64,000 nt of DNA, taken from the NCBI RefSeq assembly GCF_005222675.1, contig NZ_STGE01000056.1:103003-167002 (forward strand), given 5' to 3'. Made by a program: the position numbers and the translations under genes. The stretch is from Mycolicibacterium sp. CR10. GTDB lineage: Bacteria > Actinomycetota > Actinomycetes > Mycobacteriales > Mycobacteriaceae. Position 1 is the stretch's first letter. Each line of letters starts with the position of its first letter. Of this stretch, positions 35,985 to 45,444 are shown piece by piece. The notes under the pieces were generated by a model, which was not told the DNA's origin, made no database searches, and was given only the letters and a program-made list of their open reading frames with translations.

Positions 35985-38900
35985 GGCGGGTCGACCCAGC
36001 CGACCTGGAGCAGTTCCTCCGGCCTTCCCCGGACGATGAGGGTGCCCCGCCCCGGCGGCAACGGCGTGGGCCGCGTCGTTCCGAGGAGCACGCCCTCGTC
36101 GGGCGCCGCGCTCATCATCAGCCCGGAGCATCCCATGTCGCGCAGCCGGGCCAGGACAGGGTCGAACATGGCGCGCGCCGCGCCACCCGAGCGCCGGGCC
36201 ACGATGACGTGCAGCCCCAGATCCTTGGCGTGGGGCAGGTAGTCGGCCAGTGGTGTCAGCGGATTGCCGGTGGCGCCCGCGACCAGGTCGTAGTCGTCGA
36301 CGATGACGAAGATGTCCGGTCCGTCCCACCAGGAGCGGTCGCGCAGCTGCTGCTGGGTGACGTGCTCGTCGGGCATTCTGGCGTTCAGCCGTTCTGTCAG
36401 CGTCCCCAGGCGCGAGGTCAGCGCGGTGCTCGTGACGGAGTAGCCGGCGAGGTGCGCTGATTCGACGACGCCGAGCATCGTGCGGCGGATGTCGACGATC
36501 TCCAGCTGAGCGTCGAGTGGGCTGCGGGTGCGGACGATCTCGGTGCACAGCAGCCGCAACAGCGCCGTCTTGCCGCACTCCCCGTCACCGAGGACCAGCA
36601 GGTGCGGGTGCTCGGCGAAATCGAGTGCCACCGGTGTCAGATCACGCTCACCGAGCCCGAGACGCAGCTCCCCCGGCCGGTGCGCCATGGTCGTCGCCGT
36701 GAGCGAGCGATGATCCACGCGCAGCGGTAGCAATTCGACCGGCGGTGCGGCACCGCGGCGGCGCGCCAAGTCCAGACGCGGCAGCGCGATCGCCATCTCC
36801 CGACCCTCGCGGGTGATGCCTCGCCCCGGTGGCAGGTCGGTCAGCTCACGGGCGCGCCTGCGGTCCATCTCGGAATCGGCAGGATCACCGAGCCTCAGCT
36901 CGATGCGCGTGCCGATCTGGTCCTTCAGCGCCGGCCTCAGATCGGCCCATCGGGCGGCGGAGATCATCAGATGAATGCCGTACGACAATCCCTGCGCGGC
37001 AAGGGCGGTGATCCGTGGCTCGAGCACCTCGAACTCCTGGCGGAACGCCGCCCACCCGTCGATCACCAGGAAGACATCGCCGTAACCGTCCTCGGCCACC
37101 GCCCGGTACTCGGTGAAGGAGTCGACACCCAGACGCCGGAAGGCCGCCTCGCGCTGGCGCAGTACCGATTCCAGCTGGGCAACCGTGCGTCGGGACAGGT
37201 CCGCATCGCGGCGACCGGCCACCACTCCGACGTGCGGCAGCGCACCGAGCGCAGTCAGACCGCCTCCGCCGAAGTCCAGGCAATAAAACTGAACGACGTC
37301 GGCATCGTGGGTGGCGGCCAGGGACGACACCAGCGTCCGCAGCGTCGTCGACTTGCCCGACCGGGGCGCGCCGACGACAGCGACATTGCCTGCGGCGCCC
37401 GATAAATCGACGGTCCGCGGTTCATGACGCTGCTCGAACGGGCAGTCCACCAGCCCGACAGGTACCCGAAGGTGCGCCGCGGTGCCCTCCAGCAATGCCT
37501 CGAGGTTGGGAGAGCCGGGAAGCGGCGGCAACCACACCCGATGCGCCGCCGGTCCGCGCCCGGCCAGGATGTGCAGCACCGCGTCCATCAACGAGCGGTG
37601 CCGGACCGCCGTACTCACCGGGAGCGCCACCGGGTCGGCGCTCGTGGCGGTCGCAAACGTGAAGAGTTCGGCGACAACCTGTTCGACACGCTCGGGTGGG
37701 CGCGGAGGTGGCGCATAACCACCCGAGACGAACGCGGTCTGGAATCGGGTCACGTCGCCGGAGGCCGTCTTCAGGTAGGCCGCTCCCGGCTGAGTCGGCA
37801 GGTGATATGCATCGGCCACACCGAGCACCGCGCGGGATTCGCTGGCCGAGAACGTCTTCAGGCATATCCGGTACGACAGATGGGTTTCCAGCCCGCGCAG
37901 CCTGCCCTCGTCGAGCCGCTGACTGGCCAGCAACAGGTGCATGCCCAGCGACCGGCCCAGCCGTCCGATCGCCACGAACAGCTCCGCGAAGTCGGGATGC
38001 TGGCTGAGCAGCTCGGAGAACTCGTCGACGATGATGAACAACGCGGGCAACGGTGTGAGGTCCCGACCGGCGGCGCGGGCGCGTTGGTACTCGGCGATAT
38101 TGACGAAGTTGCCTGCAGCCCGCAGGATTTCCTGTCTCCGGTGCACCTCCCCGGACAGCGCTTCGCGCATCCGCGACACCAGCGGCGCCTCGTCGGCCAG
38201 ATTGGTGATGAGAGCCGATACGTGCCGAGCCTTCTCCAGCCCGCGGAACGTCGCACCGCCCTTGAAGTCGACCAGCACCAGATTCAGCGCATCGGGAGGA
38301 TGGGCTGCGATCATGCCGAGCACGAGGGTGCGCAGGAACTCAGACTTGCCCGATCCCGTCGCACCCACACACAGCCCGTGCGGACCCATACCGTCGGCGG
38401 CAGCCTCCTTGATGTCCAGCTCGACCGCGGTGCCGTCCTCGGCGACGCCGATCGGCACCCGCAGTGCCACCCGCCCCCTCGCCCACAGCGCCTCCGCATC
38501 GAACAGGTCCGGATCCTCGATGCCCATCAACGCCGGCCACTCCGCCGGTCGCCCAGGGGAATACACCGATCCCGGCGTGGATCGGTGCCGCGCGATACGC
38601 CGAGCGCACGCCAGCGCCTCCGGCCGCGACAGCCGGTCGCACTCCACGGCCAGTTCTGCGGAATCGACGCACAGCTTGACCTCCGACCCGCGAGCCGCGC
38701 CGTGGATCTCGAGGACGGTCACGCCCTCGCCCGGCGCCGGGGCGTCGGCTCCATCGACGAGCACCACACGGTGCCGGACCGCGCCGTGATCACCCTGGTG
38801 CGGCAGCCATTTCAGCCAGTCCCAAGAAGCTGCGGCATCCTGGCCCGCCCGCACCGCGACGCCGACGAGGTCGGGGTGATGCAGCATCACGAGTTGGCAT

Positions 38901-39592
38901 ACCAACGCGCGGATGACCGCGCGAGCGTCGTCGCCGTCGCCGGAGACGGTGACCGTCCCCGTCGCCCCTAGCGGCACCGGGACGGGAACTTCGTCGACGA
39001 CGGACCGGCGACGCACCAGCCTTCGGGCGGCTCCGGTGGTGACGGGGTCGGCGGCGTCGTGCCGCTTGGGTTCCGAAGCCACCACCGCGGTGGCCGAGGG
39101 CTGCTCGCCCAGGCCCACACGTACCGCGCAGAACTGAGGATGTTCGGCGGTGCGCTCGTACATCCGGGGTCCGCCTGCCAGTGTCCACAGCGTCGTCGGG
39201 TCGGGGTGGATCCAGTGTGAGGCCTCGTGTTGCTCACCGGCGGTGGTGGCGAGCGCATCGTCGATGGTGTCGAGGTAGCGCAGGTATTCGGCGCGCTGGT
39301 CGTTGATTTCGGTGACGCGGCCCGCTCCCCGGGTGCCGTGGGCGAGGGTGCCGATCACCGAGACCAGCATCATCGCGGGGAAGAACAGGAACATCGGATT
39401 GCGCGCGGCGGAGTTCCCCGAGGTCAGATAGATCGCGCTCATCCCTGCCATCGCCGCGACCATCGCGATGGGCATCAGCCGCGCCATCGGGCTTGTCGGG
39501 GTGGGGTTGGGCAGGTCGGGTGGGTCCTCGATGACGATCTGGCCCTCCGGCATCGGCGGGGGCCTCGAAGGTGACATTCCGAGTGCAGCCAT
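35981..39592 (-). CDS. eccC4: ESX-4 FtsK/SpoIIIE ATPase EccC4
   Basis: About 1203 residues; ATG at 39592 was taken, but 39577 (MSPSRPPPMPEGQ) is equally possible because neither has a strong ribosome binding site. Two membrane segments occur near residues 35-80 (MARLMPIAMVAAMAGMSAIY, FLFFPAMMLVSVIGTL). Three FtsK-like ATPase modules follow, with Walker A motifs GATGSGKSEF near 413, GAPRSGKSTTLR near 747 and GDGECGKTALLR near 1005. VLVDFKGGATF is Walker-B-like in the first. EccC is the motor and substrate receptor of the type VII translocon. All three modules are in one polypeptide, unlike the split EccCa/EccCb of ESX-1. Confidence 0.96.
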   Translation of the reverse strand: MAALGMSPSRPPPMPEGQIVIEDPPDLPNPTPTSPMARLMPIAMVAAMAGMSAIYLTSGNSAARNPMFLFFPAMMLVSVIGTLAHGTRGAGRVTEINDQRAEYLRYLDTIDDALATTAGEQHEASHWIHPDPTTLWTLAGGPRMYERTAEHPQFCAVRVGLGEQPSATAVVASEPKRHDAADPVTTGAARRLVRRRSVVDEVPVPVPLGATGTVTVSGDGDDARAVIRALVCQLVMLHHPDLVGVAVRAGQDAAASWDWLKWLPHQGDHGAVRHRVVLVDGADAPAPGEGVTVLEIHGAARGSEVKLCVDSAELAVECDRLSRPEALACARRIARHRSTPGSVYSPGRPAEWPALMGIEDPDLFDAEALWARGRVALRVPIGVAEDGTAVELDIKEAAADGMGPHGLCVGATGSGKSEFLRTLVLGMIAAHPPDALNLVLVDFKGGATFRGLEKARHVSALITNLADEAPLVSRMREALSGEVHRRQEILRAAGNFVNIAEYQRARAAGRDLTPLPALFIIVDEFSELLSQHPDFAELFVAIGRLGRSLGMHLLLASQRLDEGRLRGLETHLSYRICLKTFSASESRAVLGVADAYHLPTQPGAAYLKTASGDVTRFQTAFVSGGYAPPPRPPERVEQVVAELFTFATATSADPVALPVSTAVRHRSLMDAVLHILAGRGPAAHRVWLPPLPGSPNLEALLEGTAAHLRVPVGLVDCPFEQRHEPRTVDLSGAAGNVAVVGAPRSGKSTTLRTLVSSLAATHDADVVQFYCLDFGGGGLTALGALPHVGVVAGRRDADLSRRTVAQLESVLRQREAAFRRLGVDSFTEYRAVAEDGYGDVFLVIDGWAAFRQEFEVLEPRITALAAQGLSYGIHLMISAARWADLRPALKDQIGTRIELRLGDPADSEMDRRRARELTDLPPGRGITREGREMAIALPRLDLARRRGAAPPVELLPLRVDHRSLTATTMAHRPGELRLGLGERDLTPVALDFAEHPHLLVLGDGECGKTALLRLLCTEIVRTRSPLDAQLEIVDIRRTMLGVVESAHLAGYSVTSTALTSRLGTLTERLNARMPDEHVTQQQLRDRSWWDGPDIFVIVDDYDLVAGATGNPLTPLADYLPHAKDLGLHVIVARRSGGAARAMFDPVLARLRDMGCSGLMMSAAPDEGVLLGTTRPTPLPPGRGTLIVRGRPEELLQVGWVDPP

Positions 39593-39687
39593 TGTTTGAG
39601 TAGACGCAGCGCGCACCGAACCCGTTCCATCCACAGGCCGACCAACTTGTGCGCGGCACCGGGAAAGAGCGGAGTTAGGTTGAGTCG

Positions 39688-41022
39688 GTGCCGGATACGT
39701 TGTACAGGTTGACCATCCACGTGGCCACGCCGGTCGCCACGGAGACCGATCCGGCGGTCGATCTGATGCTGCCTGCGGACTGTCCGGTCGCCGTGCTGAT
39801 GCCGTCGATCGTGGACGTCGCCCTCGGGTCGTCTGTGGCGGCGACCGACCCGCAACGCTGGAATCTCCACCGCGTCGGAGGCGACCGGCTCGATGCGTCG
39901 ATGACCCTGCGGGAGCACGATGTTCGCGATGGAGACCTGATCATGCTTGGGGTAGGAGTGGTGCCCACCCGGCCCCGACGACCCGTCGATGCGGGCCGCG
40001 CGGTGGCCGGTGCGGTGGACCAGACGCCGTCCGCGGCGCTGCGCGCCGCCGTGCCCGTCGCCTGCCTGGCGGTCACCCTCGGCGGCGCCGCGATGCTGGC
40101 CTGGTCCGGCAATACCGGTGAGACATCCGCACACCTGTGGACCGCAGGTGCGCTGGCGGCGGGCGCCGCAGCGGGCGCCGTCGTGATCGCGCGGACTCCC
40201 GGTCAGCTGCCGGTTGTGTTGAGCCTGGCCGCGGTGCTGTTCGCCACGGTGGCCGGCTTCCTCGCCGTGCCCGGGAGCCCCTGGGCACCCGCACTTCTAC
40301 TCGCCGCCTCGGCCGGGTTCGCCGTCTCGATCCTGATGCTGCGCATGGCCGAGCGTGCCACCTCAACGCTGACGGCCGTCGCGGCGATGACCGGCACGAT
40401 CGCCGCGGTGGGCGCGATCGGCGTCACCGCGACACCACCGATCGAGGCGGCGGCCGCCATGCTGACCGTGGTGTCGGTCGGCGCGCTGTCCGCGGCCCCG
40501 AAGCTGACAGTCGCGGTGGCCGGAGTCGGGCCGTCGCGGCCCGATGTCGGAGACCGGCGGGCCGGCATCGCGCACCGGGTCCTCACCGGTCTGATCGCGG
40601 GCTGGTCGGCCGCAGCGGTGCTCGGGATCGCGGCCGTCGCCGTGGCGGCCCTGCAGACGGCGGCCCCGGCCGGGCTGACCGCCGCCTTCGCCGCGGACGT
40701 CGGACTGCTTCTGCTGCTTCGTCAACGGACTCACGTCGAGGTCCGCCGGCGGCTCGCGCTGGGCGCCTCCGGGGTCACCGCGCTGCTCCTCGCGATGGCC
40801 GTCGTGGTGAGTACCGCACCGCGGCACGCGTTCTGGATCTGTGCGGCCGCAACCGTCGTCAGCGTGTCCCTGCTGCACCTCGCCGATCGTGGCGTGTCGT
40901 CGAATCCTGCTGTTCACCAGAGCTTTCAGACGCTCGAGTACGCGACACTGGCCGCGGTGGTGCCGCTGGCGCTCTGGGTGTCCGGGGTTTTCGGCCTCGT
41001 TAGGGACCTCAGCCTGCCGTGA
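39688..41022 (+). CDS. eccD4: ESX-4 membrane channel component EccD4
   Basis: 444 residues, GTG start at 39688. A ubiquitin-like YukD domain occupies about 1-95 (LYRLTIHVATPVATETDPAV; LREHDVRDGDLIMLGV), followed by about 11 hydrophobic segments from residue 115 (ALRAAVPVACLAVTLGGAAML through LAAVVPLALWVSGVFGLV). EccD dimers form most of the membrane mass of the type VII pore. Divergent from eccC4 across a 95-base spacer; its stop overlaps mycP4 by four bases. Confidence 0.94.
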   Translation: MPDTLYRLTIHVATPVATETDPAVDLMLPADCPVAVLMPSIVDVALGSSVAATDPQRWNLHRVGGDRLDASMTLREHDVRDGDLIMLGVGVVPTRPRRPVDAGRAVAGAVDQTPSAALRAAVPVACLAVTLGGAAMLAWSGNTGETSAHLWTAGALAAGAAAGAVVIARTPGQLPVVLSLAAVLFATVAGFLAVPGSPWAPALLLAASAGFAVSILMLRMAERATSTLTAVAAMTGTIAAVGAIGVTATPPIEAAAAMLTVVSVGALSAAPKLTVAVAGVGPSRPDVGDRRAGIAHRVLTGLIAGWSAAAVLGIAAVAVAALQTAAPAGLTAAFAADVGLLLLLRQRTHVEVRRRLALGASGVTALLLAMAVVVSTAPRHAFWICAAATVVSVSLLHLADRGVSSNPAVHQSFQTLEYATLAAVVPLALWVSGVFGLVRDLSLP

Positions 41023-42362
41023 GCGCGGCGCTGCGAATACCCCGCCTGCTTGCCGCGGCGGCACTGGTCGCCGCGGCGCCGGTCTGCGTCGCCCCGCACG
41101 CGGTCGCCGTCACACCGCCACCGCTGGACGACTCGAGGCTCCCTGCGGCGGGTCCGGCCGCTCCCCCTCGGCCGACGGTCCAGGACGGCGACTGTGTCGC
41201 CGCGCCACCGCTGTCGCTTGAATCGACAGACCCTGGACAGCTGAAGGGTGTTGATCTGCAGACGGTCTGGCGGTTGACGCGGGGCGCCGGTCAGACGGTG
41301 GCCGTGATCGACACCGGCGTGGCCCGCCACCAGCGCCTGCCCCATCTGGTGCCCGGCGGCGACTACGTGTCGACGGGGGACGGGGCGGCTGACTGCGACG
41401 GCCATGGCACCATCGTTGCCGGGATCATCGGTGCCGCACCGGACTCAGCGGACCCCGACGCATTCACCGGGATCGCCCCGGACGCCACCTTGCTGGGAGT
41501 CCGCCAGTCCAGCAACAGGTTCCATGCCGTCGCCGATCCTTCCGGGTCGGGTTTCGGAGATGTGGAGACGCTGGCCTCAGCGGTCCGCGGCGCCGCCGAT
41601 CTGGGCGCGACGGTCATCAACATCTCGTCAGTGGCGTGCGTGCCCGCCGGCGACGATCTCGATGACCGCGCGCTGGGAGCGGCGCTCGCCTATGCCGTGG
41701 ACGTCAAGAACGTCGTCGTGGTCACCGCGGCGGGAAATGTCGGAGGGCCCGGCCAGTGCCCTGCGGACAACGATGCCGCCGACTGGGACGACGTGACGGT
41801 GGTGGCGAGCCCGGCGTGGTACGACGAGTACGTCTTGACGGTCGGATCTTTGGGTGCCGACGGCACTGCCTCCACATTCAGTCTGTCCGGCCCCTGGGTA
41901 GACGTCGCCGCGCCCGGCGAAGGGGTCGTCTCACTGGCATCGTCCAGCGAAGGACTGGTGGATTCGGTTGCTGGGCAGGTCATCTCGGGTACCAGTTACG
42001 CCGTACCCGTGGTGAGCGCGATCGCCGCCCTGGTCCGCGCCCGCTCACCGGAACTGACTGCCCGCCAGGTGATGGCCCGTATCGAGGACACCGCGCGCCA
42101 CCCGGCCGGCGGCTGGAACCCTGCCGTCGGTCACGGCATGGTGGATGCACTTGCCGCAGTGAGCGGCACCGCCTTGGCCGCACCCCCGTCGCCGTCGTCC
42201 CCGCAACCTGTGCAGAGGGCCGACTCCGGCACCGAGCGACCGCCCTCGAGGACGGCGCTTCAGGGCGCCGCGGTGTGTTTCGCGCTGACGGCAGGCATCG
42301 TTGTGGTGTCGACGGCCGCGGGGCGGCTACGGCGGCGCGACGAGGCTGTCCCTGGTGACTGA
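41019..42362 (+). CDS. mycP4: ESX-4 mycosin (subtilisin-like protease) MycP4
   Basis: 447 residues, GTG overlapping eccD4. A signal peptide is at about 5-31. The subtilisin triad is Asp near 98 (TVAVIDTGVARH), His near 129 (ADCDGHGTIVAG) and Ser near 326 (ISGTSYAVPVVSAI). Cysteines in the N-terminal extension and the catalytic domain fit the disulfides of mycosins. A C-terminal membrane anchor follows a Pro-rich linker (AAVCFALTAGIVVVSTAA). Mycosins stabilise the translocon at the periplasmic face. The end overlaps eccB4 on the other strand by 36 bases. Confidence 0.95.
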   Translation: MSAALRIPRLLAAAALVAAAPVCVAPHAVAVTPPPLDDSRLPAAGPAAPPRPTVQDGDCVAAPPLSLESTDPGQLKGVDLQTVWRLTRGAGQTVAVIDTGVARHQRLPHLVPGGDYVSTGDGAADCDGHGTIVAGIIGAAPDSADPDAFTGIAPDATLLGVRQSSNRFHAVADPSGSGFGDVETLASAVRGAADLGATVINISSVACVPAGDDLDDRALGAALAYAVDVKNVVVVTAAGNVGGPGQCPADNDAADWDDVTVVASPAWYDEYVLTVGSLGADGTASTFSLSGPWVDVAAPGEGVVSLASSSEGLVDSVAGQVISGTSYAVPVVSAIAALVRARSPELTARQVMARIEDTARHPAGGWNPAVGHGMVDALAAVSGTALAAPPSPSSPQPVQRADSGTERPPSRTALQGAAVCFALTAGIVVVSTAAGRLRRRDEAVPGD

Positions 42363-43736
42363 CGCGCCACTCTGGCTCAGTTCGGGACCTTGGGGCAACA
42401 ACGCCAGCACGGGCCACGGCGCCGGCTGGGCCGGCTCGGTGAACCCCAGGCTGGCGGCCGCGTCCCGGTCTGCGATCCCGAATCGCACACCTGAATCGGT
42501 CACCAGGAACATCGATCCCGCACTCTGACCGTCGCCGGTGAGACCGACCGAACGGACGAATGCGCTGCGCCCCGACGGAAGTGACGCTTCGTCGACTGCG
42601 GGGCCTTCCTCATCGGCCTGCGCCAATGCGACCGGCCTGCCGGTCACCGGCACCGCGTCGCCCGTCAGAACCGTCGTGTGGGTGGCGCCGGTCTGCGGGT
42701 CGGCGCGCCACTGTGCGCAAACCACGGGTGCGTCGGTGACACCACCGTGGTCGGGGAAGGTCGTCACGGGCAGGGTATCGACGACGGCCACGGTACCGAT
42801 GACGCCGGGAGCCACCGTGGGGATCTGCTCGCCCACGCGCGAATCGGTGTAGCGGATCAGGTCGGCGGCCACTTCGCCGACGCGCTGCACGCCGGTGGTG
42901 AGCACCACGAAATAGTCTGCGGCGCTGCCTCCGTCAGTACGGTGCACCTTCACCACGGTCCCGACCGGGCGAGAGTGCAGCGCGCCGGGTCCTGGCGTGC
43001 CGACCGCGGGGATGCGCGGCGGCACGATCTCCGGAGCTTCGGGGATCGCCGACAGTATTGCCTCCGACACCGGCCACGGTGCTACACCATCGAGACGCAG
43101 GGCGCGTACCACCGCGGGATGCCGCAGGTCCACGCGGGCGCGCCGGCCGTCATAGAGCAGAAACGTCACGGCGGCACTACCGCCACGGGGAGTCACCAGT
43201 ACACCGGGACCCGAGGCGGCGGCGCCGTCGGCAGTGGGCCCGGCGATGACGGTGGTTGCTCCGCGCGCGTCGTCGCACACCGCCCAGGTCGAGTCCTCCG
43301 GCGTCAACCGACTCGAGATCGTCTGCGGCGCTCCGGGTATGCCGACCTGTGGCCCATGGGGCGCGCTGTCGATGGCACGTTGGCTGACGATGCGCGGGTC
43401 GGCCGGCGTGCCTGCGATCAACCGGGCTGAGGCCAGGTTGAACGCCGGGTGCAGGGTGCCGTTGATGCTGACGTACATCGCGCCGGTCTCCCGGGCCACG
43501 ACGATGGGGGCGTCACCGAGGTCACCGGAGGGACGGACCAACGCCAGCACGGCGCAGACCACCACGGCAACGGCGGCGAGCAGCCCGCCCGCGGCGAACG
43601 AAAGCGATTGCGCGCGTTGCGGATCGTCGAGCATGCGGGTGTCTCCGCGCACCAGCGCATGCTCCATCCGGCGCACCAGAAAGCGGTAGCCGCTGACGTG
43701 CAGGCGCGTTGTCGGTTGCTGGGCGTTGTCTGCCAT
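42327..43736 (-). CDS. eccB4: ESX-4 core component EccB4
   Basis: 469 residues from ATG at 43736 (MADNAQQPTTRLHVSGYRFL). The opening VSGYRFLVRRMEHALVRGD is the EccB hallmark. One membrane segment follows at about 47-68 (AAGGLLAAVAVVVCAVLALV), then a large periplasmic domain built of repeats (GAMYVSINGTLHPAFNLASA; MFLVTDSGVRFGIADRDAA). EccB sits at the periplasmic side of the ESX core. It is convergent with mycP4. No EccE-like gene was seen between these ESX-4 genes. Confidence 0.94.
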   Translation of the reverse strand: MADNAQQPTTRLHVSGYRFLVRRMEHALVRGDTRMLDDPQRAQSLSFAAGGLLAAVAVVVCAVLALVRPSGDLGDAPIVVARETGAMYVSINGTLHPAFNLASARLIAGTPADPRIVSQRAIDSAPHGPQVGIPGAPQTISSRLTPEDSTWAVCDDARGATTVIAGPTADGAAASGPGVLVTPRGGSAAVTFLLYDGRRARVDLRHPAVVRALRLDGVAPWPVSEAILSAIPEAPEIVPPRIPAVGTPGPGALHSRPVGTVVKVHRTDGGSAADYFVVLTTGVQRVGEVAADLIRYTDSRVGEQIPTVAPGVIGTVAVVDTLPVTTFPDHGGVTDAPVVCAQWRADPQTGATHTTVLTGDAVPVTGRPVALAQADEEGPAVDEASLPSGRSAFVRSVGLTGDGQSAGSMFLVTDSGVRFGIADRDAAASLGFTEPAQPAPWPVLALLPQGPELSQSGASVTRDSLVAPP

Positions 43737-43779
43737 CTGTCCCCTCCGCAAGCGTAACGGCGTTGCCGGAGGGGTCAGT

Positions 43780-44331
43780 TCACTTGTTGGAGCGGCGCTC
43801 CCGGTAGGCGGCGACGTGCTGTCGGTTGCCGCAGTTGCCGGTGTCGCAGAATTTCCCCGATCGGTTGCGGGACAGATCGACGAGCACCGCGTGACAGTCG
43901 GACGCGGCGCAGATCTTGAGGCGCCGCAGTTCACCCGAGCGGATGATGTCCGCGAGCGCCATCGCCATCTCGGCGCCCATCCGCTGCCAGAGCGGATCGT
44001 GGATGGAGGCCAGGTGCAGATGCCACTCGGGCATCTCGGGATGCCGCGTCAGCCAGGGCGCCGCATGAGTGTCGCTCAGCAGGGCGTTCACCTGGCCGAC
44101 GGCGCGGACCTCATCGTCGGCGATTTCCCAGATCCTGCCCAGTCGTTCTCGCAACCGGTGGACCGACTCGAGTTCGGCCGCATCGCGGTCCCGCCTGCCG
44201 GTCCAGCCGAAGCTGTCCAGATACTCGTCGAGCGCAGCGAGATCGGTGAGGGTCTCGCCGTCGACCCGGTCAGTGTTGATCAGCACACGCGCCGCGCGCA
44301 GGGTGAGCTCGGTGTCATGATTGAAAAGCAT
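43780..44331 (-). CDS. CGNR zinc-finger (ABATE-domain) regulator
   Basis: 183 residues from ATG at 44331 (MLFNHDTELTLRAARVLINT). The N-terminal ABATE-type helical domain is at about 1-135, and the C-terminal CGNR zinc finger is LKICAASDCHAVLVDLSRNR, then SGKFCDTGNCGNRQHVAAYR, with four Cys spaced to bind zinc. Such proteins are small stress-type transcription regulators. It is divergent from the EamA exporter gene 87 bases away and likely controls it (inference). Confidence 0.93.
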   Translation of the reverse strand: MLFNHDTELTLRAARVLINTDRVDGETLTDLAALDEYLDSFGWTGRRDRDAAELESVHRLRERLGRIWEIADDEVRAVGQVNALLSDTHAAPWLTRHPEMPEWHLHLASIHDPLWQRMGAEMAMALADIIRSGELRRLKICAASDCHAVLVDLSRNRSGKFCDTGNCGNRQHVAAYRERRSNK

Positions 44332-44418
44332 TTGACTCCTGACTCCTCGCGGTTGTAGCGTCACTACCAACAACGATTTTACTCATGACATCCCTGATGG
44401 ACAGCTGGAGGTACACCC

Positions 44419-45411
44419 ATGACCACGAACTTCCGTGTGGGTCTACTCTTCGCCATCGGCTCGGCGTTCGCGTTCGGATCGTCGGGACCGTTCGCAAAAT
44501 CTTTGATGGAGGCCGGCTGGACGCCGACCGCCGCGGTCACCGCACGCCTGGCCGGCGGCGCCCTGGCGATGGCCGTCTTCGCCTCGATCGTGCGTCCCGG
44601 CTGGCTTCGTGAAGCACGGGACCACGCGCGCACCGTCGTGCTCTACGGCCTGGTGCCGATCGCCGGCGCGCAACTCTTCTACTACAACGCCGTCGCACAC
44701 CTGTCGGTCGGCGTCGCCCTGCTGCTCGAATACACCGCCCCGATCCTCGTGGTCGGCTGGCTGTGGGCGACCACCCGACACCGTCCCACCAACCTGACGC
44801 TCGGCGGCGTGGTGCTCGCGATCGCGGGAATCATGCTGGTGCTCGGCATCTTCGGGTCCGGCGGGCTCGCGGGCACCGACATCAACCTCGTCGGCGTCGG
44901 GTGGGGCCTGGCCGCGGCGGTGTGCGCCGCGTGCTACTTCGTGATGTCGGACAAGGTCGGCGACTCCGGGCTGCACCCGATCACGCTGGCCGCGGGCGGC
45001 CTCGTCGTCGGCGCCGCGGCGGTGGCATTGCTGGGCGTCTCCGGCGTGATGCCGCTGACGTTCACCGCCAATGACACCATGGTGGCGGGCTGGACCACCT
45101 CGTGGATCGTGCCCGTCATCGCCCTGGCGCTGATTCCGACGGCAATCGCGTACACGCTGGGGATCATCGGCATCGCCCGGCTCAAGCCCCGGTTCGCGTC
45201 GCTGGTCGGGCTCTCCGAGGTGATGTTCGCGGTGGTGGCCGCATGGGTGCTCCTCGGTGAGGCGGTCACCGCGACGCAGGCCCTCGGAGGTGTCGTCGTG
45301 CTGATCGGCCTCGCGCTCGCCCGCCAGGGCGACCGTAGCGAGAAATCGGGCCTGGACGACGCGGTGACCTGGCCCGACGCTCCTCTCGCCGGCAAGGCCA
45401 CAATCAGCTAG
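44419..45411 (+). CDS. EamA/RhaT-family transporter (drug/metabolite exporter)
   Basis: 330 residues, ATG at 44419 with GGAGG upstream. Two EamA halves give ten membrane segments: VGLLFAIGSAFAFGSSGPFA, VLYGLVPIAGAQLFYYNAVA, VALLLEYTAPILVVGWLWAT and GGVVLAIAGIMLVLGIFG in the first half; VGVGWGLAAAVCAACYFVMS, IVPVIALALIPTAIAYTLGI and SLVGLSEVMFAVVAAWVLLG in the second. The substrate cannot be inferred from sequence. It lies beside the CGNR regulator, which is inserted with it between eccB4 and the cutinases. Confidence 0.93.
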   Translation: MTTNFRVGLLFAIGSAFAFGSSGPFAKSLMEAGWTPTAAVTARLAGGALAMAVFASIVRPGWLREARDHARTVVLYGLVPIAGAQLFYYNAVAHLSVGVALLLEYTAPILVVGWLWATTRHRPTNLTLGGVVLAIAGIMLVLGIFGSGGLAGTDINLVGVGWGLAAAVCAACYFVMSDKVGDSGLHPITLAAGGLVVGAAAVALLGVSGVMPLTFTANDTMVAGWTTSWIVPVIALALIPTAIAYTLGIIGIARLKPRFASLVGLSEVMFAVVAAWVLLGEAVTATQALGGVVVLIGLALARQGDRSEKSGLDDAVTWPDAPLAGKATIS

Positions 45412-45444
45412 GCGGCCACTAGCTCAGCTAGCTAACATTGCAGG

